From Nitrosomonas sp. (GTDB lineage Bacteria; Pseudomonadota; Gammaproteobacteria; Burkholderiales; Nitrosomonadaceae), in assembly GCA_016710135.1 (NCBI GenBank), contig JADJLM010000001.1:1240001-1304000 (forward strand): a DNA stretch of 64,000 nt. The letters are read 5' to 3'. Each line of letters begins with the position of its first letter. Positions within the stretch are counted from its first letter, which is position 1. This document shows, piece by piece, positions 58,399-64,000 of the stretch. The notes under the pieces are model-generated. The model was given only the letters and a program-made list of their open reading frames with translations. It was not told the DNA's origin and did no database searches. The translations under genes and the position numbers were made by a program.

Positions 58399-60726
58399 TT
58401 AAATACGCCATTTAATCTCCAGCTTAGGACGTTTATCTAATTCTGGACTCTTCTCACTCGAATTAAATCGAATGTTATTAACCGAATCACCAGAATTAAA
58501 CAGCAATCTCCACCCATAATTAACGCTACCTGCCGAAAATGTTTTTACTCTCTGAGTTACATCAAGTGTGATCCAAATATCTGTAGTCCAAGGTAAATTT
58601 ACTTGAGCATCGGCAATTGCAACATAATCTAACCCAGTGGCAGCAGCACCTAAAGCATTCCAAGATAAGCTACTTGAAGCTTTAGTCCAAGTCGCTTCCT
58701 TTTCATTCCACGGTTTATTCATTGCATGGAGTGAAGCTGTAATGGCGTAAGCTGAACCTTTATACAAATACAACGTTGCAGATTCTACGATTGCGTTATC
58801 TGGTATCGGGCCACCTTCATGTGAGAAAATATTAAACTTAATCAAAGGAACATAGTTTTTACCACTGAAATATAAATTCTGAGAACCACCAAAATTATTG
58901 CTGGGATGGTAAGCTGACAAATATGTATCAGCAGTACCGATAGTTCCGGCAGAATCACGTTGTAGTAAAGTCGTAGTTAGCGGTGTGTTGGGTACAATAT
59001 TAACTGTAATTGGAACGCTTGTTACTTTTGCGCCCAAATTATCAATTACTTCTGCTTTGATAATATACTCTGCAGCCTGCGAAGGAATCCATTCCGTGGA
59101 ATAGGGCTCAGTTGTCAACGAATCAACAAGTACGTTATTCGCAAAAAATTTAACTTCCATAACAGAACCATCGCTATCACTAGCAACTGCAGATAACGTT
59201 ACAGGAGTTCCAATACTTATTGTTTGATTATTAATTGGCGATGTAAGCAAGACTGTTGGCAATTGGTTTATTCCACCACCTCCCCCACCATTATTACCAT
59301 CTGGATCTGGCGTGACCCATCCGATCGGTTTATAAACCCACACGTTTCCAGTCGTTTCATTTTCTAAACCCATAAACACATCGAATCCAGGAATATAATC
59401 CCATTTTCCTAGGATTCCTGTGCCCACATTGAGTGGAGGTACTTGATTTGAGGGAATAGCGGGTTCCATTTCAGCTTTCCAGCCATATGTAGAAAGGGGA
59501 CTTGGTGGTATTATCCGCCAAAGATCGGCAGTTCCACACCACAACAAAAAGTTTTTACGATTGGGATCAAAATCAAGTGCGCAGTGCCGGAGTGATTTAC
59601 CGGTTGAAGCTGTATAATTATTTAACCATTGAACCAGATTGGAAATTGAACCTTCAACCACGACTGCTTGGTCTTTATTCGTAGTACGGTCTGGTCGTAA
59701 ATCCCAGAAATATAAAGGTTTTGTATTAACACCTGTTGTTTTCAAGAAAATTTTAGTATCAGAATCATACCCGCATGCCGGTTGATCTGAAGGTGCACCC
59801 CAATAAATCCCGACTCGATCAATCTTATCAGTCCAAGGTGAGTTAACATCAGTAATTTGATAGCGAAACAGCGACTGTCCCGTGCCATGTATACTTCCAC
59901 TCGCACTAATATAAACAGTATCCACCCCTGATTCATTTGCATAAGCTGTACATCCATTAACATGATGCTTTGGTAAGATCGATGCCGCTAAGTTTTTGTG
60001 GATATCTCTGTTCTGCCACATCTCACCACCAGTGATTTCAGGAAAAGCATAAACACGCTGTACATGGGATCCCGTAGTACCACCCACTTGATTTGCTGAA
60101 GCTTTTTCCGGATCAAATAAATACGGGCCTGTTATCCGGGTAACTGTGGGATCGGTTTCACTTTGGCGAATATAGGGACCACCCGTGTTATACAAAGCTC
60201 CACCTAATACAAGATATCGATCTATAATTGGAAGAAAAACACTGTTATCGTAAGTATGCGCTGAAGCGGGGGCAGCATCTACACCGTCAATTGCAGTTGA
60301 TGCTGCAGTTCCTGCAATAACTGTAACTTGACTCGGTAACGAAGCGCGTTCCCATTTTAGATCTCGAGATCGCCAACGGTAGACATCATTACCTGAATAA
60401 TTTGCATGCCCACCGCCATAAAGAATTAAATCTCCTCTATTACTATCCCATGCAAAACTACTCCATGCTGAAATCAACTTACTGGGAGGAGGATTACTAC
60501 TAAGATTGAGCGGCCTTAATTCAGGCGGTGTCCAGACCTCTGAAAAAGAATTTGCATTGACTTTTTTCCATGTACCCTCAGGCATTTGAGTAATTATTTC
60601 GAGCAGAGGGCCATCTGCATAAGGACTAAGCTCTAGCGCTTTTAGTGGGTTTATCAAAAATAACAAGCTCAGAAAAAATAAAAGTCCTCGAAAATATTTT
60701 CGCTTATCTTTTTCTAAATTATTCAT
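58399..60726 (-). CDS. Secreted multidomain protein: kelch-like domain, Ig-like domain, DNRLRE domain
   Basis: A 775-residue exported protein. Residues 1-30 are a signal peptide (GLLFFLSLLFLINPLKALE). Residues about 35-480 form a large beta-rich domain with kelch-like traits (AWDSNRGDLILYGGGHANYSGNDVYRWRSRDLKWERASL). A glycine-rich linker (DPDGNNGGGGGGINQ) leads to a bacterial Ig-like domain (about 493-580), and the C-terminal 180 residues are a DNRLRE domain (DTYLSAYHPSNNFGGSQNLYFSG... WITLDVTQRVKTFSAG... RPKLEIKWRI). It may bind polysaccharide outside the cell. Its role is unknown. Confidence 0.88.
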   Translation of the reverse strand: MNNLEKDKRKYFRGLLFFLSLLFLINPLKALELSPYADGPLLEIITQMPEGTWKKVNANSFSEVWTPPELRPLNLSSNPPPSKLISAWSSFAWDSNRGDLILYGGGHANYSGNDVYRWRSRDLKWERASLPSQVTVIAGTAASTAIDGVDAAPASAHTYDNSVFLPIIDRYLVLGGALYNTGGPYIRQSETDPTVTRITGPYLFDPEKASANQVGGTTGSHVQRVYAFPEITGGEMWQNRDIHKNLAASILPKHHVNGCTAYANESGVDTVYISASGSIHGTGQSLFRYQITDVNSPWTDKIDRVGIYWGAPSDQPACGYDSDTKIFLKTTGVNTKPLYFWDLRPDRTTNKDQAVVVEGSISNLVQWLNNYTASTGKSLRHCALDFDPNRKNFLLWCGTADLWRIIPPSPLSTYGWKAEMEPAIPSNQVPPLNVGTGILGKWDYIPGFDVFMGLENETTGNVWVYKPIGWVTPDPDGNNGGGGGGINQLPTVLLTSPINNQTISIGTPVTLSAVASDSDGSVMEVKFFANNVLVDSLTTEPYSTEWIPSQAAEYIIKAEVIDNLGAKVTSVPITVNIVPNTPLTTTLLQRDSAGTIGTADTYLSAYHPSNNFGGSQNLYFSGKNYVPLIKFNIFSHEGGPIPDNAIVESATLYLYKGSAYAITASLHAMNKPWNEKEATWTKASSSLSWNALGAAATGLDYVAIADAQVNLPWTTDIWITLDVTQRVKTFSAGSVNYGWRLLFNSGDSVNNIRFNSSEKSPELDKRPKLEIKWRI

Positions 60727-60920
60727 TCTTTACCCTTATTTTGTTGTTTTCTTGATAGACTAGTGGCGCCTATGTGAAATGTCAACAAGCCGGAGCAATT
60801 TTATTGATCTATAACTAAAATGTTAACATTAGCCAATGAATTTGATTTTTTTCACTACCTTAATTCAAGGTGTATCAACCACCAATGTCTTTTTTAGGCA
60901 TAATCGCTTTGACGCCTCTG

Positions 60921-61754
60921 CTATAACCCATAAAGCTGGCGTTTTAATCCACGCTGATCCAAAATGATCGCACTGATTTCCTCAATCGAAATCGCGGTGG
61001 TATTTAAATAGGGAATATTCATCAGTTTAAACAATGATTGTTGCCATTGAATTTCGTGCTGGCATTGTGCGAGTGAAGCATACTCACTATTCGGACGACG
61101 CTCTTGTCTGATCAAATGAAGTTGGGTAGCGCTAAGCGTTAAGCCAAACAATTTATCCTGAACGGATTCCAGTACCTTGGGTAATCGCATCAAACCCATA
61201 TCCTCTTGAGTCAGTGGATAATTTGCAGCTGCAATTCCGTACTGCATCGCTAAATAAAGGCAAGTTGGTGTTTTGCCAGTTCGAGATACACCTATCAAGA
61301 CAATATCTGCTTCAGCAAAATTTTTAGGACTAACGCCATCATCATGCGCCAAAACATAATTAATGGCATTTATTCTTTTAAAATAAGCCAGATGGTGTTG
61401 AAGGCCATGAGAGCGCCCAGCAATACGCGAAAAAGATTGATTTAGTTCTTGCTCGATCGGGCCCATAAACATTGCGAAGAAATCATAGACGCAACAGTTG
61501 GCTTGACGAACTTGCGCTAGAACCTCAGGTTTGAGCAAGGTGCTAAAAACTAAAGGACGAACGCCCTCTTGCACTGCAACTTGATTGATTTGATCGATGG
61601 CTGCTTTGATTTTCCCAATCTCATCAAGAAATGGGATGCTAATCTTAACCCACTCGATTCCATCAAATTGTGTTAACAAACTATGACCTAATGTTTCAGC
61701 AGTAATCCCGGTTCGGTCAGAAAGAAAAAAAACAGTACGCCTTTGTTTAATCAC
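60921..61754 (-). CDS. ppsR: PEP synthase regulatory protein (kinase/pyrophosphorylase, DUF299)
   Basis: A protein of about 277 residues of the DUF299 family: TVFFLSDRTGITAETLGHSLLTQF at the start, P-loop IGVSRTGKTPTCLYLA, and KNFAEADIVLIG. It phosphorylates (ADP-dependent) and dephosphorylates (Pi-dependent) the threonine of PEP synthase, switching it off and on. The GTG at 61754, 9 bases after the ppsA stop, gives the family's usual start; a TTG at 61793, overlapping ppsA, is also possible. Confidence 0.93.
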   Translation of the reverse strand: MIKQRRTVFFLSDRTGITAETLGHSLLTQFDGIEWVKISIPFLDEIGKIKAAIDQINQVAVQEGVRPLVFSTLLKPEVLAQVRQANCCVYDFFAMFMGPIEQELNQSFSRIAGRSHGLQHHLAYFKRINAINYVLAHDDGVSPKNFAEADIVLIGVSRTGKTPTCLYLAMQYGIAAANYPLTQEDMGLMRLPKVLESVQDKLFGLTLSATQLHLIRQERRPNSEYASLAQCQHEIQWQQSLFKLMNIPYLNTTAISIEEISAIILDQRGLKRQLYGL

Positions 61755-61762
61755 ACTTGATT

Positions 61763-64000
61763 TTATTTTGTCAAGCTTGCCAAATAAAGCCAAGTTTCAA
61801 CAATCGAATCAGGATTTAGTGATAGGCTACTAATACCAACCTCATTGAGCCAAGCAGCAAAATCAGGGTAATCAGAGGGTCCTTGTCCACAAATACCAAT
61901 ATACTTACCTTGGGCCCGGCAAGCGTCAATGGCCATTTTCAGTATTTTTTTAACGGCAGGATTGCGTTCATCAAACGCATGAGCAACTAAACTCGAATCG
62001 CGATCAAGTCCAAGACACAGTTGTGTCATATCATTGGATCCAATCGAAAAACCATCAAAGAACTGTAAAAATTCATCGGCGAGTAAGGCATTTGAAGGAA
62101 TTTCGCACATCATGATTACACGCAAACCATTACTTCCTCGAGAAAGTCCTTGAGATGCCAATAATGCTGTAACACCTTGAGCCTCTTCTAGCGTCCGGCA
62201 AAAGGGAATCATAATTTCCACATTGGTTAATCCCATTTCATCACGAACTTTGCGCAGTGCTTGGCACTCCAACTCGAAACAAGCTTGAAACTGCAGTGAA
62301 ATATAACGAGAAGCGCCACGAAAACCAATCATTGGATTTTCTTCTCGTGGCTCATATTGATCACCACCGATTAAATTCGCATACTCATTGGATTTAAAAT
62401 CGGATGTACGCACAATCACAGGGTTAGGATAAAAAGCAGCAGCAAGTGTCGCAATACCCTCGACCAATTTTTCAACATAAAACTGAATAGGATTCGCATA
62501 CCCCGCACTACGATTCAGAATCAATGTTTGTATGTGTGATGGCACTTGATCAAACTCCAATACGGCCTTAGGGTGAATGCCAATCATATTGTTGATAATG
62601 AACTCTAGGCGCGCTAACCCAACACCTTGATTAGGAATTTGAGAAAAAGCAAATGCATGAGAAGGATTGCCCACATTCATCATCATCTTGATGGGCAGTT
62701 CCGGTAACTGACCCATATCCGCCACCGAATGTTCGAATGCTAATAAGCCTTCATAAACATATCCGGTATTCCCTTCTGCGCATGAAATCGTAACTGAACT
62801 ACCCGGTTTTATCTGAGAAGTCGCATCACCACAACCAACAACAGCCGGAATTCCCATTTCTCTTGCTATAATTGCCGCATGACAGGTTCTTCCACCACGG
62901 TTCGTCACAATCGCTGCAGCGCGCTTCATGATGGGCTCCCAATCGGGATCAGTCATATCAGTAACCAATACATCACCTGATTGAATTTCATGCATTTGAT
63001 CAATACTAAAAATTACCTTGGCTGTTCCTTGACCGATTTTCTGTCCGATTGCTCGACCCTCCGATAAAACCGTTCCTTTTTGAGTTAATTGGTATCGTTC
63101 TAGCGATGTGCCAGCCCGACTTTTAACTGTCTCCGGTCTAGCCTGGACAATATATAGCGTTCCATCGAGTCCATCGAGAGCCCACTCAATGTCCATAGGC
63201 CTTCCATAATGCTGTTCAATCAATAAGGCCTGCTGAGCTAATTGCTCAACCTGTTGATCAGATAATGAGAACCGTTGACGACGCTCAACAGAAACATCCC
63301 GAGTCACGGTAAACGTATCTTGCTTAGAGAGATTCTCATAAACCATCTCGATCAATTTTGTCCCAAGCCGTCGTGACAAGATTGCTGATTTTCCAGAACG
63401 CAGCCCTTGTTTATAGACATAAAACTCATCAGGATTGACAATACCCTGCACGATCGTTTCTCCAAGCCCATATGCGGATGTAACAAAAATCGCATTTTGG
63501 AAACCCGATTCCGTATCCAAAGTAAACATTACCCCACTAGCCCCCAGATCACTTCGTACCATCTTCTGAATACCTGCTGATAGAAAAACTTTATCATGCG
63601 AAAAATGCTGGTGGACACGGTATGCAATCGCTCGATCATTGTAGAGCGATGCAAACACGATCTTAATTGCATGAATAATTTGTGGTAACCCGCTCACATT
63701 AAGTAGCGTTTCTTGCTGACCCGCAAAGGAGGCATCGGCAAGATCTTCTGCCGTCGCTGATGATCGAACAGCAAATGAAACTGCTTCACCGCCATCACTT
63801 TTCTCAAGCTTTTCATAGGCAATTGAAATAGCTTTTAATAGCTGATCCGGCAACTCAGCTTCGATCAACCACGCTCGAATGGTTTTACCAGTAAGCGCCA
63901 ATGCTGAGACATCATCGACATCTAATTGATCGAGTAAATGTTTGATACGATGACTGATGTCATTCGCTTCTAAAAAATCCCGATAAGCCTCAGTAGTCGT
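61763..64000 (-). CDS. ppsA: Phosphoenolpyruvate synthase PpsA, N-terminus beyond the window
   Basis: The visible 745 residues include the N-terminal ATP-grasp part (SFAVRSSATAEDLADASFAGQQETLLNVSG, SDLGASGVMFTLDTESGF, DIEWALDG), the phosphohistidine domain (NRGGRTCHAAIIAREMGIPAVVGCGDA) and the C-terminal PEP-binding barrel (GLARLEFIINNMIGIHP, ENPMIGFRGASRY, FSIGSNDMTQLCLGLDRDS, GICGQGPSD). The frame is open through to the right edge, so the start lies outside. It makes PEP from pyruvate with ATP for gluconeogenesis. Its regulator follows. Confidence 0.95.
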   Translation of the reverse strand, partial: TTTEAYRDFLEANDISHRIKHLLDQLDVDDVSALALTGKTIRAWLIEAELPDQLLKAISIAYEKLEKSDGGEAVSFAVRSSATAEDLADASFAGQQETLLNVSGLPQIIHAIKIVFASLYNDRAIAYRVHQHFSHDKVFLSAGIQKMVRSDLGASGVMFTLDTESGFQNAIFVTSAYGLGETIVQGIVNPDEFYVYKQGLRSGKSAILSRRLGTKLIEMVYENLSKQDTFTVTRDVSVERRQRFSLSDQQVEQLAQQALLIEQHYGRPMDIEWALDGLDGTLYIVQARPETVKSRAGTSLERYQLTQKGTVLSEGRAIGQKIGQGTAKVIFSIDQMHEIQSGDVLVTDMTDPDWEPIMKRAAAIVTNRGGRTCHAAIIAREMGIPAVVGCGDATSQIKPGSSVTISCAEGNTGYVYEGLLAFEHSVADMGQLPELPIKMMMNVGNPSHAFAFSQIPNQGVGLARLEFIINNMIGIHPKAVLEFDQVPSHIQTLILNRSAGYANPIQFYVEKLVEGIATLAAAFYPNPVIVRTSDFKSNEYANLIGGDQYEPREENPMIGFRGASRYISLQFQACFELECQALRKVRDEMGLTNVEIMIPFCRTLEEAQGVTALLASQGLSRGSNGLRVIMMCEIPSNALLADEFLQFFDGFSIGSNDMTQLCLGLDRDSSLVAHAFDERNPAVKKILKMAIDACRAQGKYIGICGQGPSDYPDFAAWLNEVGISSLSLNPDSIVETWLYLASLTK

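Overview
The window looks like part of the chromosome of a betaproteobacterium of the Nitrosomonas type. This rests on the flhB-flhA-flhF-flhG-fliA flagellar order, a glcD-glcE-glcF glycolate oxidase operon, a PEP-CTERM protein, lipB-lipA, rimO, ppsA with its regulator, and an AT-leaning base composition. The genus is an inference, since no rRNA or ammonia-oxidation gene is present.

Layout. 1-7.7 kb holds a minus-strand signalling block: a CHASE2-cyclase, a giant FecR/TPR/beta-barrel outer membrane protein, a WXXGXW-type lipoprotein, a 53-residue microprotein with the same motif, and a Crp/Fnr regulator. 8.2-14.4 kb is the flagellar block, with flhA and flhB frameshifted. 14.6-22.3 kb is a multi-level nest of insertion sequences (IS481, IS3, IS150-like, IS110). 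22.3-24.8 kb is an HDOD protein plus a second class III cyclase. 25-29.3 kb is envelope and lipoate metabolism (D,D-carboxypeptidase, D-amino acid transaminase, ybeD, lipB, lipA). 29.6-34.3 kb is glycolate/glyoxylate metabolism (tartronate semialdehyde reductase, glcD, frameshifted glcE, glcF). 34.4-36.5 kb is rpoH behind a perfect CIRCE operator, and a class I aldolase. 36.6-41.6 kb is a decayed accessory zone (FecR-like protein, broken desaturase, broken methyltransferase, an IS481 copy without target duplication, a truncated integrase) ending at a tRNA-Thr. 41.7-50 kb is priA, a lipoprotein, a Rieske oxygenase, a DMT exporter, a chimeric SpoIIAA/membrane protein, a SirB2-like protein and a PEP-CTERM protein. 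50.2-52.1 kb is a WD40 gene truncated by another IS481 copy. 52.2-54.8 kb is a TonB receptor and a Fur/Zur regulator that share an operator motif. 55-64 kb is a desaturase, SixA, RimO, a large secreted DNRLRE protein, and the PEP synthase pair; ppsA runs off the right edge.

Two themes stand out. First, the CHASE2-cyclase / FecR-TPR-barrel / WXXGXW / Crp block is the best candidate for a little-described envelope-to-cAMP signalling system. Second, almost every broken non-IS gene is repaired by adding one base to a homopolymer, so much of the apparent pseudogenisation may be base-calling error and should be checked before it is given biological meaning.
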